This document shows positions 25,528-35,532 of a stretch of DNA of 64,000 nt, piece by piece. The notes beneath the pieces are model-generated. The model ran no database searches and was not told the DNA's origin. It was given only the letters and a program-made list of their open reading frames with translations. The stretch comes from Halanaerobacter jeridensis (GTDB lineage Bacteria > Bacillota > Halanaerobiia > Halobacteroidales > Halobacteroidaceae). The position numbers were made by a program, and so were the translations under genes. Position 1 is the stretch's first letter. Each line of letters opens with the position of its first letter. The stretch is taken from NCBI RefSeq assembly GCF_016908315.1, contig NZ_JAFBDQ010000004.1, positions 124,001 through 188,000 of the forward strand, in the 5' to 3' direction.

Positions 25528-27177
25528 GTGTTACAGATTCAAAAACAAATAATTATTAATGACCGCGATTTAGATACGAGAGCAGTGATAATTGAGAATG
25601 GGAAATTAGAGGAAGTGTACTTTGAACGTGAATTTAATACGCAGTTAGTAGCTAATGTTTATCAAGGACAAGTAGAGAATGTATTACCAGGAATGCAGGC
25701 GGCTTTTATAGATGTAGGCTTAGAGCAGAATGTATTTCTACATGCTAATGATATTTTACCTGTTCATCCTGGAAAGAATAGTATTCAAGAAGTTTTGAGG
25801 TCTGGAGAAGAAGTAATGCTTCAAATAAGTAAAGCACCAGTAGATGATAAAGGCCCAAAGGGGACTTGTAAATTAGATTTAACTGGCCGTTCTTTAGTGC
25901 TGATGAAGTATCCTCAGCATATAGGAGTTTCACGGAGTATTTCAGGTCAAGAACGAGGGCGATTACGAAAGTTAGCAAATCAGATTGCTCCTGAGGATAA
26001 AGGAATGATTGTTAGGACTGCTGCTAAAGGTAAGTCTAAAGAAGAATTATTGACAGAATTGAAGACTTTAGAGCAGAAATGGGATGAAATACATCAATCA
26101 GCTCAAGAGGCTAAAGCGCCACAGTTAGTTTATCAAGGCGCAAGTTTGTTGAATCGTCTGGTAGTTGATAAGTTAAGTAAAGAGGTTGAAAAGATAGAAA
26201 TAGATACTGAGGCTGGTCATCAAGAGTTATTAGATTTGGTTGATAGTTTAGCCCCACAATTAAAAGATAAAGTACAGTATTATAGTCAGCCTCAGCCTAT
26301 CTTTAACCACTATCAATTAGAAGAAGAGTTGGATAAATTACAGCAGAGGAAAATAGAATTAGACTGTGGGGGGAATATAGTAATTGATCCTACAGAAGCT
26401 TTAACAGCTATTGATGTCAATACTGCAGCTAATGTAGGCTCTGCTAGTTCGAAAGAAACTTTTGCCCAGACTAATTTTGAGGCAGCTCGAGAAGTAGTTA
26501 GACAATTGAAACTGCGCGATATTGGCGGGATTATAATTATTGATTTCGTCGATATGAAAGGCAGTAAAGAACAGCAGCAAATTCTTAGTGTATTAGAAAA
26601 AGAATTGGCCCAAGATAAGACTAAGACTAATTTAGTGGGAGCTAGTGAATTAGGTTTAGTGCAGTTAACTAGGAAAAGAGATAGGAAAACTTTAGGACAG
26701 AAATTATGGCAAAAGTGTGCTTACTGCCAAGGAACTGGAAAAATGTTATCAATGGAGACTTTAGTAGTTAACTTTTTCAGAAGATTGCGAGAAGAGTTTT
26801 GGCAGCAGGATGTAGAAGCGGCTATAATTAAGGTTAATCCAAAATTATTAATGAAATTAATTGAATTAGGGAGTGCAGAATTAAATAACTTAGAAGAAGA
26901 ATTAGAGATGGATTTATATGTCTTAAAGGATGAACAAATGTTCTTAGAAGATATAGATATAGCTCATATAGGCTCTGAACAAGAAATAGAGAGTTATATC
27001 CCAGTAAGGGTGGGTAGACAGTTGACGTTAAAGCTCGAGGAAACAGCAGCAGGTTTAGTAACTAGTGTTGATGATTATATGGTGAAAGTTACAGGAGAAG
27101 TTAGTAAAAATCAGTCTAGTGCTAAGGTGCAGATCACAGAGCTTGGCCCTTCTTATGCTGTATCTGAAATACTCTAG
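25528..27177 (+). CDS. rng: ribonuclease G (Rne/Rng family)
   Basis: A 549-residue endoribonuclease. It has an S1 domain near NVLPGMQAAFIDVGLEQN, a catalytic DNase I-like part with the metal-binding Asp residues in TAIDVNT and IIIDFVDM, and the Zn-link CAYCQGTGK. The GTG at 25528 opens the frame, but GAGGTG (25525-25530) overlaps it. Instead the site is placed 6 nt before an ATT at 25537. That start would give MQKQIIIN, matching the length of homologues better. The enzyme matures rRNA and decays mRNA. rplU follows with its own promoter. Confidence 0.93.
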   Translation: MLQIQKQIIINDRDLDTRAVIIENGKLEEVYFEREFNTQLVANVYQGQVENVLPGMQAAFIDVGLEQNVFLHANDILPVHPGKNSIQEVLRSGEEVMLQISKAPVDDKGPKGTCKLDLTGRSLVLMKYPQHIGVSRSISGQERGRLRKLANQIAPEDKGMIVRTAAKGKSKEELLTELKTLEQKWDEIHQSAQEAKAPQLVYQGASLLNRLVVDKLSKEVEKIEIDTEAGHQELLDLVDSLAPQLKDKVQYYSQPQPIFNHYQLEEELDKLQQRKIELDCGGNIVIDPTEALTAIDVNTAANVGSASSKETFAQTNFEAAREVVRQLKLRDIGGIIIIDFVDMKGSKEQQQILSVLEKELAQDKTKTNLVGASELGLVQLTRKRDRKTLGQKLWQKCAYCQGTGKMLSMETLVVNFFRRLREEFWQQDVEAAIIKVNPKLLMKLIELGSAELNNLEEELEMDLYVLKDEQMFLEDIDIAHIGSEQEIESYIPVRVGRQLTLKLEETAAGLVTSVDDYMVKVTGEVSKNQSSAKVQITELGPSYAVSEIL

Positions 27178-27194
27178 TAAAGCTTGATTTTCTC

Positions 27195-27336
27195 TTGACA
27201 GTAAGTCTATTATATGTTAGTATTTATATTCGTAAGTGGTAGTTCGTTGATACTACCAAAACCGCGCGGTACGGGTTTAAAAATCTTATTTGATTACCTA
27301 GTTTACCGGCGAGTCTAAGGTAGAGGAGGTGCTATA
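27195..27336 (+). promoter_or_regulatory. rplU promoter and L21 leader
   Basis: TTGACA (27195-27200), a 17-nt spacer and TAGTAT (27218-27223) make a strong promoter. The leader folds into GGTAGT-ACTACC (about 27238-27257) and a GC-rich hairpin around AAACCGCG...CGGGTTT. It ends in AGGAGGTG before the ATG. The position and shape fit the L21-leader autoregulatory RNA of Firmicutes; the class is inferred, not computed. Confidence 0.65.
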
Positions 27337-27648
27337 ATGTACGCAATTATTGAAACTGGTGGAAAACAGTATAAAGTAGAAGAAGGACAAGTTTTTGATG
27401 TAGAGAAGTTAGACGTAGAAGCTGGTGATGAGATTGAATTTGATGTAGTTAAGGCTGTTTCTAAAGATGATTCTTTAGAAGTTGGTCAACCTACTTTAGA
27501 AGATGCTACAGTTACTGCTGATGTAGTTGATCAAATTAAAGGTGATAAAGTTATTGTTTTTAAGTATAAGCCTAAGAATAATTATAGAAAGAAACAAGGT
27601 CATCGTCAGCCGTATACAAGAGTAAAAGTAAAAAGTATTGATGCGTAA
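27337..27648 (+). CDS. rplU: 50S ribosomal protein L21
   Basis: A 103-residue L21 with the canonical opening [17 protein letters not shown] and the C-terminal [20 protein letters not shown] that binds 23S rRNA. It heads the rplU-prp-rpmA operon; prp starts at the next nucleotide. Confidence 0.98.
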   Translation: MYAIIETGGKQYKVEEGQVFDVEKLDVEAGDEIEFDVVKAVSKDDSLEVGQPTLEDATVTADVVDQIKGDKVIVFKYKPKNNYRKKQGHRQPYTRVKVKSIDA

Positions 27649-27981
27649 ATGATTAAAATTAAAATCAAACGTAAACAGGGTAATATTGTACACTTTTCGG
27701 CTGAAGGGCATGCAGAATATGCAGAACAAGGCCAAGACATAATTTGTGCAGCAGTTTCAGCAATTTTACAGACTGCAGCTTTTGGATTAATAAATTATTT
27801 AGAATTAAGACCTGAGATTAGCACTCAAGATGGCTGGCTGAGTTGTCGATTATCTTCTGAAGTTGCTCAAGATAAAGAAGTGCAAGCAATTTTAGGAGCT
27901 ATGTTAGCTGGATTAAGAGAAACTGTTCAAGAATACCCAGATTATATTAAAATAATTGAAGGGGGTGGAAATGATGCTTAA
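27649..27981 (+). CDS. prp: ribosomal-processing cysteine protease Prp
   Basis: A 110-residue protease that trims the N-terminal extension of L27 in Firmicutes and relatives. The catalytic His and Cys lie in [18 protein letters not shown]. The gene starts directly after the rplU stop and overlaps rpmA by 8 nt. The neighbouring L27 carries a matching cleavage site, so enzyme and substrate are co-translated. Confidence 0.95.
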   Translation: MIKIKIKRKQGNIVHFSAEGHAEYAEQGQDIICAAVSAILQTAAFGLINYLELRPEISTQDGWLSCRLSSEVAQDKEVQAILGAMLAGLRETVQEYPDYIKIIEGGGNDA

Positions 27982-28273
27982 AATGAATTTGCAGCTTTTT
28001 GCTAAGAAAAAGGCCGTTGGTAGTTCTAATAATGGTCGAGATAGTATTGCCAAGCGCCTAGGTGTAAAAAGTCATGATGGTGAGTTTATTTCTGCTGGAA
28101 GTATAATCGTTCGTCAACGTGGAACTAAATTCCACCCAGGTTTAAATGTGGGAAAAGGAAAAGATGATACTTTATTCGCTAAATCTGACGGTTATGTAGA
28201 ATTTAAGCGAAAAGGAAAAGAAAAAAGACAAGTTAATGTTTATACAGAGGAACAAATTGAAGCTATGGCTTAA
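27974..28273 (+). CDS. rpmA: 50S ribosomal protein L27 with Prp-cleaved leader
   Basis: A 99-residue L27 whose N-terminus [10 protein letters not shown] is followed by [14 protein letters not shown], the mature form that reaches the peptidyl-transferase centre. The leader matches the motif removed by Prp after FA. The ATG at 27974 (or 27971) follows GGGGGTGG; a longer frame would add residues not seen in homologues. Confidence 0.97.
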   Translation: MLKMNLQLFAKKKAVGSSNNGRDSIAKRLGVKSHDGEFISAGSIIVRQRGTKFHPGLNVGKGKDDTLFAKSDGYVEFKRKGKEKRQVNVYTEEQIEAMA

Positions 28274-28292
28274 ATAATAAGTATTATTTCTG

Positions 28293-28319
28293 ACTCCCAG
28301 TCTAAACTGGGAGTTTTTT
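28293..28319 (+). terminator. terminator after rpmA
   Basis: ACTCCCAGT (28293-28301) pairs with ACTGGGAGT (about 28305-28313), followed by six T. It closes the rplU-prp-rpmA operon. Confidence 0.92.
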
Positions 28320-28439
28320 CATTTAAAAATTGACAAGTTGCTAATATAAATTTAAAATTATTATGTAGGCGCAAAGAATGAATAATTTGAATCAGAATTG
28401 AAAAAATAAATAATTAGTAGTTTGTTTTTTAACAATTAG

Positions 28440-29744
<1,305 letters not shown>

Positions 29745-29774
29745 AAAATAAACTATCACAATAGGAGTGATAAA

Positions 29775-30065
29775 ATGACTGGAAAACAAAGAGCTTATTT
29801 ACGTGGAGAAGCTAATAGTATGAATCCTGTACTGCAAATAGGTAAAGATGGTATTACTCAAGCTGTAATTAACCAAGTAGATGAAACTATTTCTTCTAAA
29901 GAGTTAATTAAAATTAGAGTACTTGATAATAGTTTATATGGTACTAAAGAGGCAGCTCATGAATTAGCTGATGCCCTTGATGCAGAAGTGATTCAAACTA
30001 TTGGTAGTGTAATTGTTTTATTTAGACAAGATGAAGAGGATTCACAGTATAATTTACCTAGTTAA
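29775..30065 (+). CDS. yhbY: CRS1-YhbY RNA-binding protein
   Basis: A 96-residue YhbY-type protein with the fold signature LRGEANSMNPVLQIGKDG and the basic loop SKELIKIRVL. YhbY binds pre-50S particles. It lies 30 nt after obgE, as in many Firmicutes, and AGGAGTGAT precedes the ATG. No terminator is obvious directly after it. Confidence 0.94.
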   Translation: MTGKQRAYLRGEANSMNPVLQIGKDGITQAVINQVDETISSKELIKIRVLDNSLYGTKEAAHELADALDAEVIQTIGSVIVLFRQDEEDSQYNLPS

Positions 30066-30113
30066 GAAATGGTAAAGAGTAGCTGGTAGTGAAATTTGGG
30101 AAAATTGTTGTAG

Positions 30114-30147
30114 ATAGATTGGGCAGTTAGTAAAGCCAAAAGTAGAG
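30114..30147 (+). repeat. segment shared with the rnfA-rnfB spacer
   Basis: ATAGATTGGGCA (30114-30125) and AAGTAGAG (30140-30147) occur with exactly 14 nt between them, as at 9085-9118. Flanking similarity is looser. It may be an old repeat or a structured RNA; the class is unknown. Confidence 0.35.
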
Positions 30148-30165
30148 AGAATGGGGCTGAACGGA

Positions 30166-30239
30166 GTGTTTTTTGAATTTTAAAAACACGGAGGAAGCAG
30201 TAAGACAGTAAGACAGTTGAACTGTTTTACTGTCTTACT
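30166..30239 (+). terminator. two hairpins upstream of proB
   Basis: GTGTTTTT and AAAAACAC (30166-30189) form an AT-rich stem. Nine nucleotides later an unusually long 19-bp stem (30199-30217 with 30221-30239, loop TGA, one G-T pair) is built from two GTAAGACA units. It is followed by ATAAAAAAG, not a T run, so termination is more convincing on the opposite strand. It lies 26 nt before proB. Confidence 0.5.
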
Positions 30240-30265
30240 ATAAAAAAGAAGCGAGGGTGTGAATT

Positions 30266-31381
30266 ATGCAAAATGAAATTAAGCAGGCGCAAAGAATAGT
30301 AGTTAAAGTAGGAAGTAGTACTTTAACTTATGAAAATTCTAAGCTTAATTTAAATCGGATTGATAAGTTAGTTAGAGATATTAGTAATTTAAAAAATCAA
30401 GATTTAGATATTATTTTTGTTAGCTCTGGAGCTATAGCAGCGGGGCAAGGAAAATTGAGGTTAAATAAGATTGATCGTAGCATTCCTGAAAAGCAGGCTT
30501 TAGCTTCAATTGGCCAGGGTTTATTAATGAAAACATATCAAAAGTTATTTAGCGAGTATGGCTATGAAGCTGCTCAAATATTATTAACCCAAAATGATCT
30601 TAATGACCGCAAAAGATATTTGAATTCTCGTAATACTATTAATCAATTACTTAAATATAATGTAGTACCAATTATTAATGAAAATGATACAGTAGCTGTT
30701 AAAGAAATTAAATTTGGTGATAATGATACCTTATCAGCTTTAGTTAGTAGTTTGATTGATGCTGATTTATTAATTATGTTATCTGATATAGATGGTCTAT
30801 ATACTACTGACCCCCGTGAAAATCAAGATGCAGAATTGATTAGTGAAGTAGAAGATATTTCAACAGTTGAATCTGCAGCAGGGGGTTCTGGTACCGAGCG
30901 AGGAACTGGAGGTATGGCTACCAAAATTGAAGCAGCTAAAATTGCAACCAAAGCTGGTATACCAATGATTATTGCTAATGGTAAGCAGGATAAGGTTTTA
31001 ACTAAAATTATAGAAGGCAAAGAAATAGGAACCACATTTTTAGCTGAAGAAGGATTACCTAGTCGAGATAAATGGATTGCTTTTAATATGGCAGTAGAAG
31101 GGGAATTAATTGTAGATTCTGGAGCTGTTAAGGCACTGCAAGAAAGTGGGAGTAGTTTGCTCGCTTGTGGAATTATAGAGACTAAAGGTAACTTTTCAGC
31201 GGGAGATGTAGTTGATGTTTTTGATCAATCAGGAACTAAGATTGGACGTGGTTTAGTAAATTATGCACAACGAGAAGTAGAGCAAATTGAAGGGCTTCAA
31301 TCTGATGAAATAGAAGAAAAATTAGGCTATCAAGCCTATGATGAAGTTATTCATCGTGATAACTTAGTATTATCTATATAA
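30266..31381 (+). CDS. proB: glutamate 5-kinase
   Basis: A 371-residue enzyme that phosphorylates glutamate in the first step of proline synthesis. The amino-acid-kinase domain has VKVGSSTLT, SSGAIAAG, INENDTV and GGMATKIEAAK. A C-terminal PUA domain follows (about 278-365), ending EVIHRDNLVL. GCGAGGGTG precedes the ATG. The last two codons and stop (TCT ATA TAA) lie inside the end of a foldback repeat, so the original C-terminus was probably altered. proA follows beyond the repeat. Confidence 0.96.
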   Translation: MQNEIKQAQRIVVKVGSSTLTYENSKLNLNRIDKLVRDISNLKNQDLDIIFVSSGAIAAGQGKLRLNKIDRSIPEKQALASIGQGLLMKTYQKLFSEYGYEAAQILLTQNDLNDRKRYLNSRNTINQLLKYNVVPIINENDTVAVKEIKFGDNDTLSALVSSLIDADLLIMLSDIDGLYTTDPRENQDAELISEVEDISTVESAAGGSGTERGTGGMATKIEAAKIATKAGIPMIIANGKQDKVLTKIIEGKEIGTTFLAEEGLPSRDKWIAFNMAVEGELIVDSGAVKALQESGSSLLACGIIETKGNFSAGDVVDVFDQSGTKIGRGLVNYAQREVEQIEGLQSDEIEEKLGYQAYDEVIHRDNLVLSI

Positions 31382-31550
31382 AGTGGCACTATCGTGCCAC
31401 TAGCTAGTAGATAAAAGCTAGTAGCTAGTAGTAAATTCAAAACCAAAAAACAGTTCACAGTTTTGAATTTAATTTTATTTTTTTAACTACTAGCTCCTAG
31501 CTACTTACTTCTAGCTATAAAGTTGCACTAAAAGTGCAACTTTATATAGA
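31373..31550 (-). repeat. MITE-like foldback repeat, copy 1 (inverted)
   Basis: A 178-bp element bounded by the 12-bp inverted repeat TCTATATAAAGT / ACTTTATATAGA. Each end forms a hairpin: AGTGGCAC-TATC-GTGCCACT on the left, and on the right AAAGTTGCACT with AGTGCAACTTT. The core holds CTAGTAG-rich arms and an inverted pair AAATTCAAAAC / GTTTTGAATTT. Relative to copies 2 and 3 it is reversed. TTA lies on both sides, a possible target duplication. No ORF is inside. Confidence 0.85.
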
Positions 31551-31584
31551 TTATATTTAAAATTTTAAAGAGGAGTGAGAGCAG

Positions 31585-32841
31585 ATGAGTATTAAAGAAA
31601 ATGTAGTTAAGAAATCGAAAAGAGCAAATGAGGCAGCGAAGGATTTAGCAAATTTAGGTTCTGAAATAAAGAATGAAGCTTTATTAGCTATGGCAGATGC
31701 ATTATTAGATAGAAAAGATTATATTTTAGAAGAAAATGAAAAAGATATGGAATATGGAAGAGAGAATGATTTGCCTGAGTCTTTATTAGACCGACTATTG
31801 CTAACAGAAGATAGAATTGAAAAAATGGCCAATGGATTAAGAGAAGTAGCTCAATTTGATGATCCAATTGGTGAAATGATGGAAATGAAGAAAAGACCTA
31901 ATGGATTGAAAATAGGAAAAGTGAAAGTGCCTTTAGGTGTGATTGGGATTATTTATGAAGCTCGTCCGAATGTAACTGTAGATGCAGCAGGATTATGTTT
32001 AAAAGCGGGGAATACAGTAGTTTTAAGAGGTAGTTCTAGTGCGATTAATTCTAATAAAGCTATTGTAAAAGTAATTGCTAAAGCTGCTTATCAAGCAGGA
32101 TTACCAGAAGGTTCAATTGAATTGATTGAATCAACAGAGCGAAAGGCAGTACAAGAAATGTTTAAGCTTAATGATTACTTAGATGTTTTAATTCCTCGTG
32201 GTGGGGCAGGATTAATTAATGCTGTAGTTAATAATTCTACTGTACCTGTAATTGAAACTGGTGTAGGAAATTGTCATACTTATGTTGATTCTGAAGCAGA
32301 TTTAGATATGGCTACAGAAATTACTATCAATGCTAAAACTCAGCGAACAGGGGTTTGTAATGCAATGGAGACGTTGCTAGTTCATCAGGATGTAGCTGAA
32401 GAATTTTTACCTCAGATGGTTGATGAATTACAGCAAAGAGATACAACAGTTAAAGGTGATGATCGTGTTCAAGAAATAGTAGATGATGTTCAAGCAGCTA
32501 GTGAAGAAGATTGGGCAACAGAGTTTTTAGATTATATCTTGGCAATTAAAGTTGTTGACAGTTTTGATGCAGCAGTAGAGCATATTGATGAGTATAGTAC
32601 TAAGCATTCTGAAGCAATTATTACTGAAAATTATACCAAGGCCCATAAATTTACTGATATTATTGATGCAGCAGCAGTTTATGTTAATGCTTCGACAAGA
32701 TTTACTGATGGAGGTCAATTTGGTTTAGGAGCTGAAATTGGAATTAGTACACAGAAGCTGCATGCAAGAGGTCCAATGGGAGTTAACGAATTGACTACAA
32801 CTAAGTTTATTGTCTTTGGTGAAGGACAAGTGAGAGAATAA
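31585..32841 (+). CDS. proA: glutamate-5-semialdehyde dehydrogenase
   Basis: A 418-residue NADPH-dependent enzyme of the second step in proline synthesis. It has VPLGVIGIIYEARPNVTVDA, the catalytic Cys in AKTQRTGVCNAMET, and the C-terminal ARGPMGVNELTT. AGAGGAGTGAG precedes the ATG. It is separated from proB by the foldback repeat, which may affect co-expression. In related genomes nadD often follows proA; here an approximately 10-kb block intervenes. Confidence 0.97.
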   Translation: MSIKENVVKKSKRANEAAKDLANLGSEIKNEALLAMADALLDRKDYILEENEKDMEYGRENDLPESLLDRLLLTEDRIEKMANGLREVAQFDDPIGEMMEMKKRPNGLKIGKVKVPLGVIGIIYEARPNVTVDAAGLCLKAGNTVVLRGSSSAINSNKAIVKVIAKAAYQAGLPEGSIELIESTERKAVQEMFKLNDYLDVLIPRGGAGLINAVVNNSTVPVIETGVGNCHTYVDSEADLDMATEITINAKTQRTGVCNAMETLLVHQDVAEEFLPQMVDELQQRDTTVKGDDRVQEIVDDVQAASEEDWATEFLDYILAIKVVDSFDAAVEHIDEYSTKHSEAIITENYTKAHKFTDIIDAAAVYVNASTRFTDGGQFGLGAEIGISTQKLHARGPMGVNELTTTKFIVFGEGQVRE

Positions 32842-32904
32842 ATTCAAAAAATCAATAAAATGAAAAGAAATTACGAAATTATGATTTAAATTTAAAAAAT
32901 TAGA

Positions 32905-32941
32905 AAAAACAGCAACCATCAATAACGGGGTTGCTGTTTTT
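32905..32941. terminator. bidirectional terminator between proA and HD-GYP
   Basis: AAAAACAGCAACC (32905-32917) pairs with GGTTGCTGTTTTT (32929-32941). The A run on one side and T run on the other let it serve both convergent genes. Confidence 0.9.
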
Positions 32942-32945
32942 ACTA

Positions 32946-34007
32946 TTAAGTCAATTCATTTTCAATAACAATATTCAATTTATTCATCAAATTAATAGTT
33001 TTATATTCATCTAATTCATTGCCCTGTTCATCAGTAATTATTTTAATTACGGGCCTAGCTGGTGCTTCCTTATTTTGTTCTTTAATAAGTGCCTTTTGAC
33101 CTGTGTTCAACTTAACAGCAGTTCCATTAGGGAAAATAGCAATATTTTTCATAAATTCTCGTACAAACTCAGTATCAAATTTAGTGCCACTTTTAGAAAT
33201 TAAAAAGTCTATTGCTTTGCGAGCAGACCATCTATCTCTATAGCAGCGGTCACTAGTTAGAGCATCAAAAACATCAGCTACTGAGACTAATCTAGCAAAT
33301 TCATGAATATCTTCTTTAACTAGTCCATCCGGATATCCTTCCCCGTTAACCTGTTCATGGTGATAAAGAATAATTACTCGTGATAGAGGACTGATTTGAT
33401 GATTGTTTTTAGTGTTTTTATAACCTAAAGAGGGATGTTCCTTGATGATTTTATATTCTTGATTATTTAATTTACTTGGTTTTTTAAGAATTTCTTCTGG
33501 TATAGCTAATTTACCAACATCATGTAAGATAGCTCCAGTTCCGATTTTAACTAATTGTTTTCGATTGTAGTTTAAACTATTAGCTAAAATAACTGATAAG
33601 GTAGCTACATTAACAGAATGTTGGAAAGTATAGGAATCAGTGCTTTTAATATCTATTAAATTAACTAATACGTTTTTATTGTTTAGTATTTCGTCAACTA
33701 AGTTTTTAATATTTTGAGTTATTTCCTTCACATTAATTTTTTTATCTTCTTTAATATTAGAAAATGTGTCTCTAATTGCAGATTCACATTTTCTTTTTAA
33801 ATCACTACTGACAACATTTTCAACTTCTATATTTTCAGATTTTTCATCCTCGATATAAATATGTTTGATTCCTAAATTTAATAAACGTTCTTTATATTTA
33901 TGGATGTTTTTACAGTGAATATTAACTAATAGATTATTGTCATCATCATAAATTGGCTTAGCTAATTTCATATCGGGGCTTAAATTCTTGACGTGAATTA
34001 ATCTCAT
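32946..34007 (-). CDS. HD-GYP domain c-di-GMP phosphodiesterase-like protein
   Basis: A 353-residue soluble protein. The N-terminal region resembles the DUF3391 type: it begins MRLIHVKNLSPDMKLAKPI. The HD-GYP domain (about 120-290) keeps HDVGKLAIPEEIL, HHEQVNGEGYPDGL and SVADVFDALTSDRCYRD. HD-GYP proteins degrade cyclic di-GMP to GMP. The minus-strand ATG at 34007 has AGGAG about 8 nt upstream; a longer reading starts inside that site. It is the only minus-strand gene in the accessory block and lies alone. No GGDEF protein is in the window. Confidence 0.9.
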   Translation of the reverse strand: MRLIHVKNLSPDMKLAKPIYDDDNNLLVNIHCKNIHKYKERLLNLGIKHIYIEDEKSENIEVENVVSSDLKRKCESAIRDTFSNIKEDKKINVKEITQNIKNLVDEILNNKNVLVNLIDIKSTDSYTFQHSVNVATLSVILANSLNYNRKQLVKIGTGAILHDVGKLAIPEEILKKPSKLNNQEYKIIKEHPSLGYKNTKNNHQISPLSRVIILYHHEQVNGEGYPDGLVKEDIHEFARLVSVADVFDALTSDRCYRDRWSARKAIDFLISKSGTKFDTEFVREFMKNIAIFPNGTAVKLNTGQKALIKEQNKEAPARPVIKIITDEQGNELDEYKTINLMNKLNIVIENELT

Positions 34008-34233
34008 TTTTGCACTCCTTTCTAAAGACAAACTTCGATATTTTTTTCCAAAATCCTTTTTTTATTTTGACTGATAAATATCTTTTTGATATTTATGTAT
34101 TATTTTTTATTTATTTAGAAAATAAATAAAAAATTATTTCTTTAAAAGAAGGAAAAATGTATCTCATCGTGAAATTTGTCTATAAAAGGAAATTTATTAA
34201 ATGAAATTCAGCGATAATAAATGGGGGGATAAT

Positions 34234-34494
34234 ATGGAATTTTTAACGTCTAATATAACATTTGCGTTACATATGTTATTTGTGATTACTGTGGTTATGA
34301 ATATCACTTTAGAAAGTTTAGGCTTTGAAGTCAATATATTTAAAATAATTACTATTTTATTATTAGTTCTTTGTTTTTTTGTTTTATTAGTAATTAAAAG
34401 CCACTTGAATAATCTCTATTGGTTTTACTTAATAGTTGAAATATATATATTCTTCGATAACATATATTATTTTATTCAATACCAAAAAAAATGA
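34234..34494 (+). CDS. small three-helix membrane protein, unknown
   Basis: An 86-residue protein, MEFLTSNITF onward, made almost entirely of three hydrophobic helices (about 8-26, 32-51, 58-78) with few charges and a QYQKK tail. I recognise no family. The ATG at 34234 is chosen since TGGGGGGAT ends 3-4 nt upstream; an in-frame ATG at 34201 lacks a site. It is flanked by the HD-GYP gene, which is divergent, and a terminator, so it is a single-gene unit. Codon use is as AT-rich as its surroundings. Confidence 0.6.
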   Translation: MEFLTSNITFALHMLFVITVVMNITLESLGFEVNIFKIITILLLVLCFFVLLVIKSHLNNLYWFYLIVEIYIFFDNIYYFIQYQKK

Positions 34495-34498
34495 TCTT

Positions 34499-34534
34499 AA
34501 AAGCAGGTTTGAAAATTTTCAGCCTGCTTTTTTT
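34499..34534 (+). terminator. terminator after the small membrane protein
   Basis: AAAGCAGG (34500-34507) pairs with CCTGCTTT (34523-34530), followed by T to 34534. Confidence 0.9.
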
Positions 34535-34632
34535 ATATTGGGGTTATAAAGGAGAAGAAAGTTTGTTATAATTGTAGGTAGTTGTTTTACTTGGTTATTC
34601 AAATTAGTTTAAAAGAAGAAAGGTGTGAAATG

Positions 34633-35532
34633 ATGAAAAGAGTAGATTTACATATGCATAGTAATTACAGTGATGATGCAGATTTGCCTGTAAAAGAACT
34701 AATAGTTAGAGCAAATCAGAAAGATTTAGCAGCAATTTCGATTACAGATCATAATTGTACTGCTGCTATTGATGAAGCCTTGGAATTGACAAAAGATAGT
34801 GATTTAGAAATAATACCTGGAGTAGAATTTGATACTAACTATGGGACTAATACTTTACATATTTTAGGGTATTATATTGATTGGAAATCTAATAGGATTG
34901 ATCAATTATTAGATGGTATGGATGAAGCTAAGATGGAACAATTTTATGAACGAATTGAAGCATTACAAAATCTTGGTTTAGAAATTACTGCAGAAGAAGT
35001 TTTAGAAAAAGCTGATGTAGAGCGTCCATTAGGAGGTTTTATTGCTAAAGTTGTATTAAGTAAAGAGGGAAATCAAGATAAACCCCAATTACAGACTTAT
35101 TTAAATGGGGCTAAAAGCGACCAGCCTTATTTTAACTTTTATCTTGATTATTTCAAAGCTGGGGCTAAGGCTTATGTTCCGTGTTGGAAACCAAGTGCTA
35201 AAGATACAATTAATTTGATTAGAGAATTAGGTGGAGTAGCAGTGTTAGCTCATCCTGGTTCTACTATAAAAGTAAGTGATGAAGAAGTAATAGATGATTT
35301 AAAATCTGCTGGTTTAGAGGGAATTGAATCTTATAGTACTTATCATTCTGATGATGAATTAGAAGGATTTGTGGAATTAGCTAAAGAGAAAGACTTATTA
35401 ATTACAGCTGGTAGTGATTTTCACGGTGAATTAAAACCTAAAATAGAATTAGGTGGAGTAGCTGGTAATACTTATGATATAGTAAAACGATTAAAAGAAT
35501 TAAGAGGTGATCAAAAATGGAAGATAATTTAG
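34633..35532 (+). CDS. PHP-domain phosphoesterase (RNase AM/YciV-like)
   Basis: A 299-residue PHP protein with RVDLHMHSNYSDD (motif I), ITDHNCTAA (II), PGVEFDTNY (III), VAVLAHPGS and AGSDFHGE. This layout matches the YciV/TrpH group, which includes 5'-nucleotide and short-RNA 5'-3' hydrolases. Tandem ATGs at 34630 and 34633 follow AAAGGTGTG; the latter is preferred. It overlaps hslO by 16 nt. It is distinct from the shorter PHP protein at 3731. Confidence 0.87.
   Translation: MKRVDLHMHSNYSDDADLPVKELIVRANQKDLAAISITDHNCTAAIDEALELTKDSDLEIIPGVEFDTNYGTNTLHILGYYIDWKSNRIDQLLDGMDEAKMEQFYERIEALQNLGLEITAEEVLEKADVERPLGGFIAKVVLSKEGNQDKPQLQTYLNGAKSDQPYFNFYLDYFKAGAKAYVPCWKPSAKDTINLIRELGGVAVLAHPGSTIKVSDEEVIDDLKSAGLEGIESYSTYHSDDELEGFVELAKEKDLLITAGSDFHGELKPKIELGGVAGNTYDIVKRLKELRGDQKWKII

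Noticed and set aside
31382-31560. CRISPR or tandem-repeat array in the CTAG-rich stretch
   Set aside because: Units are short, irregular and inverted, and belong to the foldback element; no regular spacer pattern.
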